Below are positions 23,001-32,332 of a stretch of DNA of 64,000 nucleotides, piece after piece. A program made the translations under genes and the position numbers. A model generated the notes under the pieces. The model made no database searches, was not told the origin of the DNA, and was given only the letters and a program-made list of their open reading frames with translations. The stretch's first letter is position 1. Every line of letters begins with the position of its first letter. The stretch spans positions 34,699,256 through 34,763,255 of the forward strand of contig CM060108.1 in NCBI GenBank assembly GCA_030522415.1, in the 5' to 3' direction. The stretch is from Channallabes apus. Its lineage: Eukaryota > Chordata > Actinopteri > Siluriformes > Clariidae.

Positions 23001-24083
23001 CTTGTGCAACGCCCACATGTAAAACACAGACACTCCTACCTCCGTAATAAACGGACTGTTAGTCCCATTTGTCAGAGATCTAGATCTGTGGACTGTGCAT
23101 TCCACACATCTGCTTCTCTTCCTTGCCAGTTGGAGCACTGTAAAAAATAATTGGCAAGGGCAGGTTGAACAAACTTGATGAATTTCCGGGTCCCATAGTC
23201 AGTCTGGCTTCAACATTGGTGTAGCTGGTGGATGGGCCCATTTGCCCTGGTCATAGCCTCGGTCAGGTGTGTACAAGTTAGTTGTCTGAGCTACAATCTG
23301 GGCCCCTCATTGTATCTATGTCAATGAGCAATGATCAAAAATGGGAGTTCACCAGAAAATAATAGAGATTTCTGCCAGACAGTTGTGGCCCCAAGAACCA
23401 GTGTTTCAGGGGCTGCTGGAAAAGACTATTTATGATGACAAGATCATTGGTTGGTGTAAACAGCAGCATTTCAGGGTACAGAGTTGTAACACATGTTGTA
23501 ATTAGTTGTAATCATTGTTTGCTGTGGCCAGGCTGGTTTTGGTTTGAACATAGATTTTAAAAAAATGTGAGACAATATATGAGAACTACAAAATGCAATT
23601 CTCTTTCAGTACCTTATTTTGCCTAATGTGGTTGCTTGTACATATATTCTACATGGTGAGTCAGATTTCTAATTTTGGTGTAACAAGTTACAGTAAGTCA
23701 TCTGGCCAATTTAGTTAATGCAAAGTTTATGAGTAGTTTTGCAGTATTGTCTTTATAGGAATTAGGTTAAAACACACACACACACAAACACACACACATT
23801 GTAAATGTGAAATATTCATTACTTATTGGATATATGTTCCATTTACTGTAAATACACTGCAAAATTATTGAAACCGTAAAAAGCCACATCGAGTATAGTG
23901 TATGTTCTAACCTCTAATATCTCTCTCTCTCTCTCTCTCTCTGTAGTGGCCATGTACAGGGAACCTTCACTGCATAACATCGGTGAACAGAGCCCACCAC
24001 GGAAAACAGCCAAAACTTCAGACTGTCCTGTCAACAACGATGAAAAGAATGACCCTTTGCCTCCTAAAACTAGCGCCTCCTAG
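1972..24083 (+). CDS. fgf11: fgf11, fibroblast growth factor homologous factor (3' part: three exons)
   Basis: Join of 1972-2075, 20891-21089 and 23947-24083, ending in TAG at 24081-24083, about 145 residues. The exons are 104, 199 and 137 bases; 104 and 199 are the sizes I know for the last internal exons of FHF genes (FGF11-14), and the reading frame runs through both junctions. The piece covers most of the beta-trefoil core, with [37 protein letters not shown] and the FHF motif [10 protein letters not shown]. FHFs lack a secretion signal and act inside the cell, binding C-terminal tails of voltage-gated sodium channels and tuning their inactivation. [10 protein letters not shown] and LPKLIE fit FGF11 better than FGF12-14, which have KESVFENYY and LPKP, and chrnb1 lies downstream as in human. 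Teleosts have two fgf11 copies; I cannot tell a from b. The N-terminal exons are not in the window. Confidence 0.9.
2203..2372 (+). mobile_element. degenerate tRNA-derived SINE (family C)
   Basis: A decayed promoter-like head is followed by a body with GCAAGGCCCATAACAACC, CTGCTCCCAGGGTGCTGTA and CATGGCTGATCCTGCAC. These match in order the better copy at 63655-63865. Confidence 0.55.
3664..3740. repeat. (GT)n microsatellite
   Basis: About 33 GT units, then GTGCGTGCGTGT. Translated Cys-Val or His-Thr repeats here are artefacts. Confidence 0.95.
3797..5372 (-). mobile_element. Tc1-like transposon, 1576 bp, full length with dead transposase
   Basis: Both ends carry CAGTGGCTTGCAAAAGTATT as inverted repeats flanked by TA (3795-3796 and 5373-5374), the Tc1/mariner target duplication. 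The terminal repeats are about 215 bases long, with an outer block at the tips and an inner block around 3985-4010 and 5158-5185 (GGGGCTGAATAATTACGCAC), an arrangement like the IR/DR ends of Sleeping Beauty-type elements. The transposase reads right to left between them and is broken. Confidence 0.93.
4013..5006 (-). pseudogene. Tc1 transposase pseudogene (DD34E, interrupted)
   Basis: The N-terminal part (5006 to 4668) starts [20 protein letters not shown] and carries the paired helix-turn-helix DNA-binding region. The C-terminal part (4603 to 4013) keeps the catalytic set: [19 protein letters not shown] and [11 protein letters not shown], with 34 residues between the second Asp and the Glu. 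The joint is broken by an in-frame TGA right after KVGLY (4665-4667) and a frameshifting loss of roughly 25 bases near 4610-4630. A fairly young but inactive copy. Confidence 0.9.
5375..5412 (-). mobile_element. 3' fragment of RTE-tailed SINE (family D)
   Basis: The reverse complement reads GCAGCCGAAAGACCAACAAC, identical to the 3' tail of the complete SINE at 20417-20630. It abuts the Tc1 right end. Confidence 0.5.
5629..6818. mobile_element. mariner/Tigger-type non-autonomous element, 1.19 kb
   Basis: The left end starts CAGTGGAACCTTGGATTAAG; the right end, read backwards, starts CAGCGAAACCACAGATTGCG. Both are flanked by TA (5627-5628 and 6819-6820). The inverted match extends about 40 bases at roughly 65-70 percent by eye. 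No transposase is seen. The interior contains (AG)n and (GT)n tracts and a partial duplication of itself. Confidence 0.7.
6211..6266. repeat. (GA)n(GT)n compound microsatellite
   Basis: About 18 GA units followed by 9 GT units, inside the mariner-type element. Confidence 0.9.
7035..7151. mobile_element. fragment of a DNA transposon end
   Basis: A stretch rich in TAACT and AGTTAC variants that stops at TCCCCCAACACTG, a terminus I associate with common fish non-autonomous DNA elements. Only one end is visible. Confidence 0.3.
8540..8890 (-). pseudogene. decayed Tc1-like transposase fragment
   Basis: On the minus strand, GGCATGGTTTGG-like coding is replaced by decayed text, but the order 'three-letter stop-filled' frame still shows [14 protein letters not shown] and [20 protein letters not shown]. 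These correspond in order to a fish Tc1 transposase around the second catalytic Asp. There are many stops and no ends. Confidence 0.5.
10114..10572. mobile_element. Tol2-like hAT MITE, 459 bp, with exact 8-bp target duplication
   Basis: Ends CAGAGGTGTCAA and, reversed, CAGTGGTGTCAA. Flanks are GTGACTGA at 10106-10113 and 10573-10580, the 8-base duplication of hAT transposition. The interior consists of TACTTAAGTA-type motifs and a C-rich block (10317-10364). No transposase. Confidence 0.88.
10665..10736. repeat. (TG)n microsatellite
   Basis: About 35 TG units at the internal TG position of the family A SINE, so the tract probably grew from the SINE's own short TG run. Confidence 0.95.
12095..12262 (+). 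mobile_element. degenerate family A SINE
   Basis: Head-like TCTTGGTGGTTAGTACTGCC, then TGTGTGTAGAGGAGTTTGCA and TGTTCTTCCAGTGCTTGATGG, in the order of family A. A GT tract follows at 12344-12390. Confidence 0.5.
13012..13080. repeat. (CA)n then (CACT)n repeat
   Basis: About 20 CA units then six CACT units. Confidence 0.9.
13341..13683. repeat. 340-base interrupted GT array
   Basis: Long alternating purine-pyrimidine array with regularly spaced CTGT, TTTG and GCGTGCGTG variants, more minisatellite-like than a simple microsatellite. The long Cys/Val and His/Thr frames on either strand come from this array and are not genes. Confidence 0.92.
14498..15510 (-). mobile_element. second Tc1-like transposon, internally deleted
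   Basis: Inverted repeats: GAATTCTATACATAACACCC at 14561 and, reversed from 15492, GAATTCTACACACAACACCC, followed by CATAATG in both. Outer limits are approximate. It encloses a broken transposase on the minus strand. Confidence 0.8.
14678..15326 (-). pseudogene. Tc1 transposase pseudogene lacking the first catalytic Asp
   Basis: The N-terminal piece (15326-15048) has the helix-turn-helix region ([40 protein letters not shown]). The C-terminal piece includes [18 protein letters not shown] and [15 protein letters not shown]. The stretch between, with the first Asp, is deleted near 15050. Confidence 0.85.
15695..15775. repeat. (ATT)n microsatellite
   Basis: About 27 ATT units with two interruptions. 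Confidence 0.95.
16100..16397 (-). mobile_element. family A SINE, near full length
   Basis: Read on the minus strand it starts with a tRNA-like head (GTGGTGTAGTGGTTAGCACT), then a B-box region, CATGGAGTTTGCAT, GCTTGGTGGGTGTCC, GGATTGGCACCCTGCCCAG, GGCATAGGCTCCAGGCCCCC and AGGATAAA. The head resembles a tRNA gene with A and B boxes for RNA polymerase III. Abuts a second SINE tail downstream. Confidence 0.8.
16440..16650 (+). mobile_element. teleost SINE tail interrupted by a family A SINE
   Basis: GTAAGTCGCCCTGGATAAGA and GTGTCTGCCAAAT up to 16499, resuming at 16624 with TCTGCCAAATGCATAAATGT. This is the conserved teleost SINE tail also seen intact at 58187-58240. TCTGCCAAAT is present on both sides as the target duplication. 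Confidence 0.8.
16500..16623 (-). mobile_element. 5'-truncated family A SINE
   Basis: Only the 3' half: on the minus strand GGATTGGCACGCTGTCCAGG, GGGATAGGCTCCAGGTCCCC, AAAGCGGTATAGAAAATGAA and a (TGAA)n tail. The flanking 10-base duplication TCTGCCAAAT (16490-16499 and 16624-16633) fits target-primed reverse transcription. Confidence 0.85.
17575..17845 (-). mobile_element. degenerate family A SINE
   Basis: On the plus strand GGAGGCCTGGAGCCTAACC, ACACTCAGTCACACAATATG, CAAATTAGCCTACACTGCAT and GGAGGAAACCCACCAAGCA keep the family order. Confidence 0.7.
18697..18811. repeat. (TC)n tract with a CCTTTCCAT motif
   Basis: (TC)n broken three times by CCTTTCCATC, giving a 26-32 base higher-order period. 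Confidence 0.9.
18880..19218 (-). mobile_element. family A SINE with an expanded CA tract
   Basis: TCTATACCACTTTATCCTGT, GGAGCCTATCCCAGGAAAC, GGGGTGCCAATCTATCACAG, then (CA)n at 19006-19062, ACACCAATTAGCCTAATCTA and the inverted head CACAGTGCTAACCTCTAAGC. As at 10665, the microsatellite grew at the SINE's internal CA site. Confidence 0.8.
19737..19769. repeat. (GA)n microsatellite
   Basis: About 16 GA units in a purine-rich stretch. Confidence 0.85.
20417..20630 (+). mobile_element. family D SINE, 214 bp, with exact 14-bp target duplication
   Basis: tRNA-like head with B box GGGTTCGATTCCAGCC, then GTCAGGAAGGGCATCCGGCG, TAAAACCTGTGCCAA, CGCTGTGGCGACCCCTTGCC and GCAGCCGAAAGACCAACAAC. The 3' half resembles an RTE-type LINE tail, which would explain its mobilisation in trans. 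AACCTGATTTTGTA flanks it at 20403-20416 and 20631-20644 without mismatch, so it is a young insertion. Confidence 0.92.
20891..21089 (+). CDS. fgf11: fgf11 internal exon (core beta-trefoil)
   Basis: Acceptor AG at 20889-20890, donor GT at 21090. The 199 bases give 66 codons plus one base, from [19 protein letters not shown] to [10 protein letters not shown]. It carries the strongly conserved [20 protein letters not shown] stretch of the FHF core, which includes part of the sodium-channel binding face in the family. KEC in place of KES and LPKL in place of LPKP are FGF11-type. Confidence 0.95.
21365..21610 (+). mobile_element. Tc1-like remnant, 5' part
   Basis: Contains ACAGTGGCACCTGTCAAGGG and AGAATATATTAG, the left part of a fish Tc1 family, then decayed transposase text. 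A related right-hand fragment is at 31950-32262. It is cut off by the inverted-repeat element that begins at 21611. Confidence 0.6.
21611..22643 (-). mobile_element. GGGCCCGG-ended element, truncated copy 1
   Basis: Starts GGCCCGGTTTCCCCATAACG and matches, inverted, the right two thirds of the element at 40749-42650, including CTTAAGAAGACTCCTA-type sequence, the CCTCTGACATCAG region and the block around TACCCCTATCTCACC. It ends in the middle of the other copy's left part at about 22643. It lacks the 242-base insertion found in copy 2. Confidence 0.85.
22644..22950. mobile_element. fragment of another inverted-repeat DNA element
   Basis: CCCGATTCGGACAGGACTAG and, further in, the near-inverse AATCCCGTCCGATTCTGCC at 22721-22739 suggest the end of a fish MITE. 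No far end found. Confidence 0.35.
23947..24083 (+). CDS. fgf11: fgf11 last coding exon
   Basis: Acceptor AG at 23945-23946 directly follows a (TC)n run that doubles as polypyrimidine tract. The first two bases complete a Val codon, then [19 protein letters not shown] and a basic, polar tail to [10 protein letters not shown] and TAG. The tail after EPSLH is about 35 residues, longer than the short human FGF11 tail as I recall it. FHF tails are poorly conserved, so this does not argue against the call. Confidence 0.93.
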
Positions 24084-24630
24084 CAACCAGAAGATGTAAG
24101 ACTGGAGCATATGCCAATACACAAAGGAAAATGGCATGGGCATGATACAAACAGTCAGTGCAGTCCTACTATTAATGCCATCACCCATGATGCAGGGGCT
24201 CAATGAACCCTGCCTAATGGGCTTCTCTGTTCTTGTTACCGCCTTCCTGGGAATTTTTTGAGCAATAAGAACCCTGAGATACTCAGGGTGTATGCTTTAA
24301 GAGGAAAATGAGCTGTGACACCATTCAATCACTATTCTTATGAGTATTATTTATTTTATTTTGCTTTTGTCTGTGCCAGAATCAGTTTCAAACACCATCT
24401 CATGACACTGGAAGATCCTGACATTTGGCCACACTCTTTTGGAAGGATCTGTTCGTGTTGTTTGTGAGCATTCTGTGCAATCCACCTCCTGTATCTCTAA
24501 GCCGAGTGTAATCTCCTCGTTGCCTCCTCTGCTGTTTGATTAGTTTGTGACATAGAGTCAATTTTCCACTCCACAGCACAGGAAAAACCCAGCATGTACT
24601 CCAGGGTACTATTAAAACACTTGCATGCCA

Positions 24631-24633
<3 letters not shown>

Positions 24634-24686
<53 letters not shown>
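24634..24686. repeat. (CA)n microsatellite in the probable fgf11 3' UTR
   Basis: About 26 CA units, 550 bases after the stop codon. Confidence 0.95.
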
Positions 24687-24688
<2 letters not shown>

Positions 24689-25741
24689 GAAGGAAATTTG
24701 CTGATTTTAAAAAATACCAGGCACACAGGAGTAATACCGTTTCCCCTTTCTGTATGATAATGATATAAAGTTATACACCCCAAGGAGCTAAAAAGCATTC
24801 TCTGCCCGTATACAATAGCACCAAAACTGATAAAAGTGTGTGAATGTGTGAGGGGTGACTCGTAACTGTGGAAACTGAGGTACATTATAATTTCTTTTGC
24901 TTTGATTGGTTTTCCTCTGGATGTGGTGGGAATAATATTCCTGCTGCTCTCCTTATTCTGGTTCTATTTTATCCTTTTTTTTCTTTTTTGAAAGCTGTAT
25001 AAGCTCCTTTAATTTGCTAAAGTAATCTATTTAAATCTTTCTTCTATAGTCATGTAATCACTGCTTGACCACATTTAACCGAAGGCAATTATTGGAAAAC
25101 CAAGAAGAATGGAACAACAAGCATACATTGTCATTTTAATATTATCTAACATACTTTTAATTAATATTTTTCCAATTAACAATTTCATTGTTGATGTGAA
25201 ATATGAGTGATTTTTTTACCCTTCCAATAAGGTGTCCAATAATTTGTATACGTTGCCTAGCAGGGTTTTTAACCATAGAAACAATCGACTCCCCCTGGCC
25301 ATGAAAGTCAATCCCTAATCAGAAACGTCTGCCTTAATTAGGGGCGAATTTCTTATTGATCTTGGTGTTGGTGTTTTGGAGTCGCTGAAATAACAATATG
25401 TCTGGAATCAGCACCCTGAAATAATGTGCAAGATGAAGACATAGAGGGCACAGAGAGGTTACGTGCTGACTGTAGAGATGAAGAACGAATAGCGATTTCA
25501 CAGTTTAGATCAATGCAATAATCTTCTCTAACTGCAGTAGGGAAGAATAGTGTAAAGCTGAATGAAAGATAACAGATAGCAGATAAAAGATTGCTTTACC
25601 AGTCTTAGGAAACACTTGCGTTTATTTACTGCATTGAAAAACTGGTAAACTTTAAAATCAAATAACACAGAAACAACAAACTCTAAATTGCTTTAGAATT
25701 TGTAACTGTGAATTTACTTATAACTCTTACAAGAACCTTCC

Positions 25742-25747
25742 AATAAA
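25742..25747 (+). promoter_or_regulatory. candidate fgf11 polyadenylation signal
   Basis: This is the first canonical AATAAA I see downstream of the fgf11 stop, about 1.66 kb away, followed within 20 bases by an A-rich run. A variant ATTAAA lies at 24611. The 3' end cannot be proved without transcripts. Confidence 0.3.
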
Positions 25748-26984
25748 GCATTACAATAAGAAAAAAAAAAAACAACCCTCTGTATACTCTGAAGAGCTAA
25801 TTTAACCCATAAAGTTAACTGGATTCTGTAATAGCTGCAGTTTCTGCATACAATTTAACAAAACAAAACAAAAGTCATTAGGGCAAAGCAATTTCCTAAT
25901 ATTAAATTAAGGACCAGTAGGGGCAAAAAATATGTGGATGTTTTGATAACTAAAGGTAAAAAGCAAGATGCCTTGGAGGTTAAGCCTGATTAAGACCTAG
26001 TGTCCTGGTCTAATTAATGGCTTCAATTACATCGCTAAATTGTTCTTTTAGTCTCTCACACTCCCTCTTGCCACACTGTCTCATGTGCCCAAGGCGCAGC
26101 TCATTATTTAATACACTTTCACAAATCAGACCATTTTAAAACCAAGGCTGATTTCAAACACGGCTAATTACAGAGGAGATTTACACATGTTTTCAGGCTA
26201 TGTAACTAGCTGAGATTCATCTACACTAATTATGCTGTAAAAATTAACATGAAAATGGTTGGGATTACTTTTTTATTATAAAAATTATCTCATGTTTGTA
26301 AAAGCGCTTTACTTCGAAGAGAATTTCAGGTAAATTCAGTAGCTGCTAAATGATTGCTGATGAAAGCCACTTTGGTTCATTAGATCACTTTAAACCTATG
26401 TTTGCATGCTTTACATGATTTCCCTGCTTTTTATGCAACAAGTAAGATTGAGAACAAAACATCTGAAGTCTTGTTTAAAAAAGAGATGGGAGGGACTTGC
26501 TGTTCATTAAGAAGTTCTTTATTTTATTTCTACGCCTGGCTACTATTGAAAAGTATTTTTAGGTCTACGGCAATTCTAACTTTTATAGCCATACAGTATG
26601 TGTTAGAATATGCCTATAACTAAAGCAAATTATCTCATCCCTTGATGCAATGAATGCTTTTATTTGCATAACTGTCAAATTGAACGTCATGGCTAAAGAT
26701 AAAGATATGGATTTGAAGTAAGAGATAAATTGACGACGGCAGTATCTTCTGTGTAACTGTTGGGTATTTGCATATAAGTTAATTGTGTCGCAAACTGAAG
26801 CCTAAATGAATGGAATTGCAAATATAATCCATCTGATCAAATTGAACAAAGTACTGTACAGAAGTGGAATTAAATAATAATAATAATAATTTGAAAAGGA
26901 AATGGCCATAAACCATAGTCTCTATCATAATCCACTGAGCCCAACTCCAATCCTTTTTTGAAAATGCTCTTTGTCACATTTTAT

Positions 26985-27129
26985 GTTGATGGTCTCCCAC
27001 TATGCTAATCTTTACAGAGATGACACCATAGACAAGAGCAAGGTGTATAGATGGGTGAAGAAGTTTAAAGAAGGGCAAGCCGGCACTGACAACAAACCAC
27101 ACAGTGGGAGACCATCAACAAAACTGTGA
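26985..27129 (+). pseudogene. mariner-type transposase N-terminal remnant with fold-back
   Basis: From 27013 one frame reads YRDDTIDKSKVYRWVKKFKE, then GQAGTDNKPHSGRPSTKL and a stop at 27127. It resembles the HTH_48 DNA-binding start of mariner transposases (WVKRFKEG...GRPSTS). The block is bracketed by a perfect 17-base inverted repeat, GTTGATGGTCTCCCACT at 26985-27001 and its complement at 27103-27119. Confidence 0.65.
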
Positions 27130-30100
27130 TGTATTGAATCTAAAGCTGTAGATTGATCTCTAAGTTTTTAAATGACACCCAATATCCCAATTTTAATCTC
27201 TTCCTCTAAACTCTCCTGGGGATAAAAAAAAAAAAAAGATCCATACGGCTTGCAAATCATTTTACAGATCATTATGATAAACTGCTGCTGTGCTATCTGC
27301 AATACTACACTATGTGCTGAAAGAAAAAAATTTAGTAATATATTTATTGCTAATTGCACTGCTTCAGCTTCAGGTACAGGCTTACTGTACATTGATCACC
27401 TAGAGATCAGTGTATATGAAATCTATGTAAAATACAGAATAATCTCTTCAGCAATATGTGTATTGTAGAGTGTAATGTAGAGTTACTCAGCTTCTACGTA
27501 TTGCCAGATATTACACTTTTTAATTATATTTTTGCTTAAAAGATGTGTATTTATGCACTATCACACCTGAGAGAGTATGTCTGGATATGGCATGGCTGTG
27601 TCCATATGTGTCCATAGGCATATGCTATATCCGGTAATACAGCACAATACAACAAATTATGATTTGTTTGTTTATTTAATCAATTATTTTGCTCTGCCAA
27701 ACCTTACCCTTCCACAATTGGCAGAAATAACTAACCATGACTGGCTACTGACAGTACTGTAAGTGATCGACAGTGCAATTAACAGGGTGAAAGTAGTTTT
27801 AAATTCTCACTGGTACTATGTAACCAAAAGGTGAGAAGAAGAAACCTGCTGTAGACTGTACAGATCTACTTCCACACAAGCTGTGACTAACATTTAATGT
27901 AATTAGTAATTGTACAATACCTGGCACACTGAGTAATACATACAGTTAAACGTCCCTGTTACTGTCCATTAATTTGGAATGCCTCTTGTCCAATCAGATT
28001 GCTCAGCTGGAACTAACTATAGTAATGTGATTTAAGCTAAATTAATATTAGTTTCTGAAAGTTACTTTGCGTTGACACTTTATTTATGAAGTTGTGGTGT
28101 GTGTCGGTGTTAATTTCTTTCTAATATTATATTCTTCTCTGCTTTATCAGAATTCTGTGTATTTCTGACTCAAACCTATTGCTATTCCTTCATAACTCAA
28201 ATATGACATCAAAGAATTATTAACGAGTATTGTGCGTTTTTATGTTTTCCCTCTATTGTCTTCCTTCAGTTACTATCTCAGTAAGAGATGAGCATTTAAT
28301 AGTGTGTATTACACAGTTGGTGCTTTTGATTGTCTCCACGTAAATGTGTGTGAGAGAGAAAAGATGAAAAAGATATAAATAAGGCATAAAAGCAGATTAA
28401 ATTAAGTGTATTCAGAGGAAAGGTAGCTAATATAAATGAAGCTTGATGGAGGAGTGGTGCTTTTTGTGAATATGTGTGTGTGTGCATGTGTGTGTATTGG
28501 TTTGAGGTGTAGCCCAAACCCTGCATCTGCAATGCAGCAGAAAAGACAAAAAAAAAAGAAAGAAAGAAAGAAAACCCAGCCCTCCTCACACAATCCAACT
28601 AAATGGTGATTCCCTCCAAGCGGCGGCTCTCCTCTCAGCCATTACAGTAATTATTACACTCTCCTGCTTTCCCGTCGTGAAAAATCTTTTTTTTTTTTCA
28701 CTTCTTTATGGTGAGCTGCAGTTATGTTGATGTAGCGGAGTATACACCCAAGTGTCTCTATTGTTTAAGATTTTTAAATGACTGTTTTTTGTTTATTTGT
28801 TTGTTTTTGTATTTGTTTGTTTTAAAATGTCATGGTGATGAATTTATGGGGGGGATTTTAGGACGAACCCCTCTTAGCGTGATTCAGTTGAGCGAGCAGA
28901 CTGATCAAAGTGTGAAATTAGTTGTTCCGAGTTAATGGTGGACATGTGTGAAAGATGAGTGTTATGAAATATATAAGCCAATCAGGTTCCAATATGCAAA
29001 TACAGGCCATGTAACACTGTTTTATCAGGAGAAAGAGAATAAGTGACGTCCATGTACAGTAGGAATGGTGACATCACAAATCAGGATTTCTTGATGTGGG
29101 TAAAAGGCTATGTACGTTTGTGCCTTTTATGTTGTTTAATAAATAGTTTATAATCACCACATTATGTAATTTATGATTCAGTATCAGAACAAAGTACTGG
29201 ATTTCAAATGAGATTGTTTATTTGTTCTAATTCTATTGGATTGTTTACTAACCTTGTTTGGGTCTTCATGTGCCATGTCACTGATAAGCACTTTTTTATT
29301 ATTTGCTTACAGTATATGATGGAAGTCTGATTAGGACTGGATTATTATTAACATGTTGATGCAAGCATATACATTTACATCATGACTAACCTTGCAAAGC
29401 CTGTGCTTGCCTTGGAAATTGTGAAATGGGACTGTAGTCTAAAACCTACAGTATAAGTATGAATTAACCAGGACATTTTGAACAGGAGCCCAAACTTCTC
29501 AATAGGCGACAGAGCTCCTGATGATTATCTGGACCTGGAACTCCAAACTGCAGCAATATGGACTGCTTGTTTTTGGTTATTACTCTCCTTATAAACACAC
29601 ACACACACCTTATAGCCTTGTGTGTGATCTACACTGCTTGGATAGATTACTGTAAAGAAGTCTTCCAAAAAGGATTTTAAAAAGTGCACCATGTTGAGGT
29701 TTATTTCCTTGTCTTCCAAACCAAGACAGTTCAACAGTCTTCCAAGGACAATATTTTTTTATAACAGAAAAGAACAATCTATGTGGAATCATGAGAGGAT
29801 TGGTTTCACAAAAACAACAGAAAGCCAGCCAAACAACATGGCACCAAAAACATAACCATGGACTGTTAGAAAAGGGTTTGAAGGACACATGCTTGAAGAC
29901 ATTAATGACTGAAGCAAAATGATATGAATGAAGAATCACGAAAGCAACCATATTTTAAAAGCATGCATGAACAACACATTTAATGGACACATTTAAAAAA
30001 AATCCCTATTTAATACGTCAGCGTGACCCCATCCATTATACCTTCCCCATCCATCCTCAGCCTTGCATTTGCAATAGAATCTGTATCTATTTCTATAATA

Positions 30101-30904
30101 ACTTACACAAAGTCTGAGGGAGACATATTATTGAATATTATTGAATAAAACTAATATATTTGTATGATTGTAAAATGGTGTCCTACAGTTTTATTTGTGT
30201 TTCTCTGTCAGGTTAAAGTCAATTTGCTATTATTATATGATGCATTTAAATTTTAATCAGGTATCTAGTAAGAAATGAAAGAGCAATGGTTGTTAACTCT
30301 GTATTAACTGTGATCATTCAATTTGAAGTAATGGATATAGACCAAAAAAGCATTAAAGCAAATCACTGATTAGAATAAATTAATAGCACAAGAAAGCTGG
30401 ATGTGAGCATGTGCAGATGTTATGTACTGGACACGAGTCACATTTGCTGGATATATGATGAAGAGCTGATGGGGGGAAAAAACTTCATTAATTCAGTAGA
30501 GGTCTTGCAATATAAAACTCATTTTGTAATGTCATACATTTAAAATGATTATTTGAATTCATAAACAGTTTTGTCTGCCTTTAAAAAGAAAATTGTATCA
30601 CATTTCAATGTCTACTGGGAAAGGTTTTACTTATTAACACTACAGTTATATTGATTTAAATGCCTCAAGCTACTGTAATAGATTTCTAAAATTGATACCA
30701 GTGTTTCAATAACAGGAAAGTGGAGAGAGTGGAACTGGGAATGTTGATAGCATTTATGAAACAGAGCTTAACTCTCCTGCTCTCTCACATGTTTATGCAT
30801 TTAATTATGACCACTCTTTAACAATGATATAAAGCTCATGACTAAAAGATAAAAATCACATTTCGGTCTCATTGCCAAGGTGTATTTAATGTTCTTGACA
30901 GAAA

Positions 30905-30913
30905 ATAATAATA

Positions 30914-30955
<42 letters not shown>
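30905..30955. repeat. (AAT)n microsatellite
   Basis: About 17 AAT units with one interruption. Confidence 0.9.
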
Positions 30956-31949
30956 GACAATTATAATAGACTTAGTGCAGTCTTTAAATTGTTGTTGATT
31001 GGATGGCTTTTGTCCAGGAGATTGTCAGAGTTCAATACAACATGTCATTGAGCAGGAGTAATCCTAAGTTTAAAAAAAAAAAAAAGACATAAAAATTTGA
31101 AACAAAAAAACTTCATAATGGTGGATTGTAGTTGATTGTATGTGGGTTGCATGGTTTGTGCCTTTTTCATAATCAACAAATCAAAGTACTGCTGTATTCC
31201 TTGTTTAGTATTGATGTTGAGTGATCACTGCTGAAGTGCTAGTAAAGTTCTCTCATAAAGGCTTGAAACTAAAATCCCTGAATCCAATTCTGCACACTAT
31301 AATACTAAAAAAGTATGCTTTCATAGATCCTATACTGTGTATGCTAATATTTATTACTAGTTCATTATTTCTGTAGTCACAGGAGTTCAGAACATCCCTT
31401 GTTTTCAAATTTAGCTTTTTCCATGTCTTGAATATTCATAGAAATCATGAGATGTACGTAGTAGGTAACTTGTAGGTACTGTACAGTAAATAGCAGTGAG
31501 TGGAATCAGTTACCACATCCTCACATTCCCACTTCACACTCACATGTGAAGCTTACACATACCATATGGTTTGAATTTTTTTTTACATGTGATTTTTACA
31601 CATGCTTCTTTTCAAATGTGTTTTTTGTTTATTTGTTTGCTTGTTTTTGTTCTTCTTTATATGTAATCACATAAAGTAATGCCTCATGTTTACACTCAAT
31701 TTCAGTGAATAACATGGAAAAATATACTATATCACTACAGTAGCTCTTCTATTGGATCAGACTACACAGGCTAGACTTCATCGGGGAGCCTTGGTCAACC
31801 CATGACCCTGTTGCCAGTTCACCAGATCTCCTCCTTGGATCAATATCTACTGCAGACCAAGAATATACAAGAAGAGCTGCAGTTTTGAAGTTGCTCTGAC
31901 CCAGTTGTCTAGGCTTTACTATTTGGCGCTTGTCACTGTAGCTATATAC

Positions 31950-32262
31950 ATTTCCGATATCTCGTTACAGTGGCAGCTGGAAGTGGGTGGGATATATTAG
32001 GCAGCAAGTGAACCTTTTTTTTTTCCTGAAGTTGATGTGTTGGAAGCAGAAAAATGGGCAAGCATAAAATGGGCAAGGCCTACTGATGCACATGGGGAGC
32101 AAAGGCTGGCCAGTGTAGTCCGATACATTCAGGGCTGTTGTAGATAAAATTGATGAAAAGGTTAATGCTGGTTGTGATAGAAATGTGTCAGAACACACAG
32201 TGCTAAAGGGGGACCTACTCAATATTAGACAGATGGTCATAATGTTATGGCTGGTCGGTCAT
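31950..32262 (+). mobile_element. Tc1-like remnant with internal deletion
   Basis: Starts near TTACAGTGGCAGCTGGAAG and GGGTGGGATATATTAGGCAG, then decayed coding for a Tc1 transposase N-terminus (MGKHKMGKA..., with text equivalent to AEKVNAG and SEHTV in other frames), ending GGTCATAATGTTATGGCTGG. Frameshifted throughout. Confidence 0.65.
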
Positions 32263-32332
32263 GAGATCACATATTAGTCATGGATAAGTGTGCGTGCGTG
32301 TGTGTGTGTGTGGGTGTATATATATATAAAAA

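Larger units (their letters stand above)
21090..23946. other. last fgf11 intron (2.86 kb)
   Basis: Mostly transposon: a Tc1 remnant, the inverted-repeat element at 21611-22643 and a further fragment. From about 22960 to 23880 I see no recognisable repeat except a CA run at 23770-23800. Confidence 0.7.
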
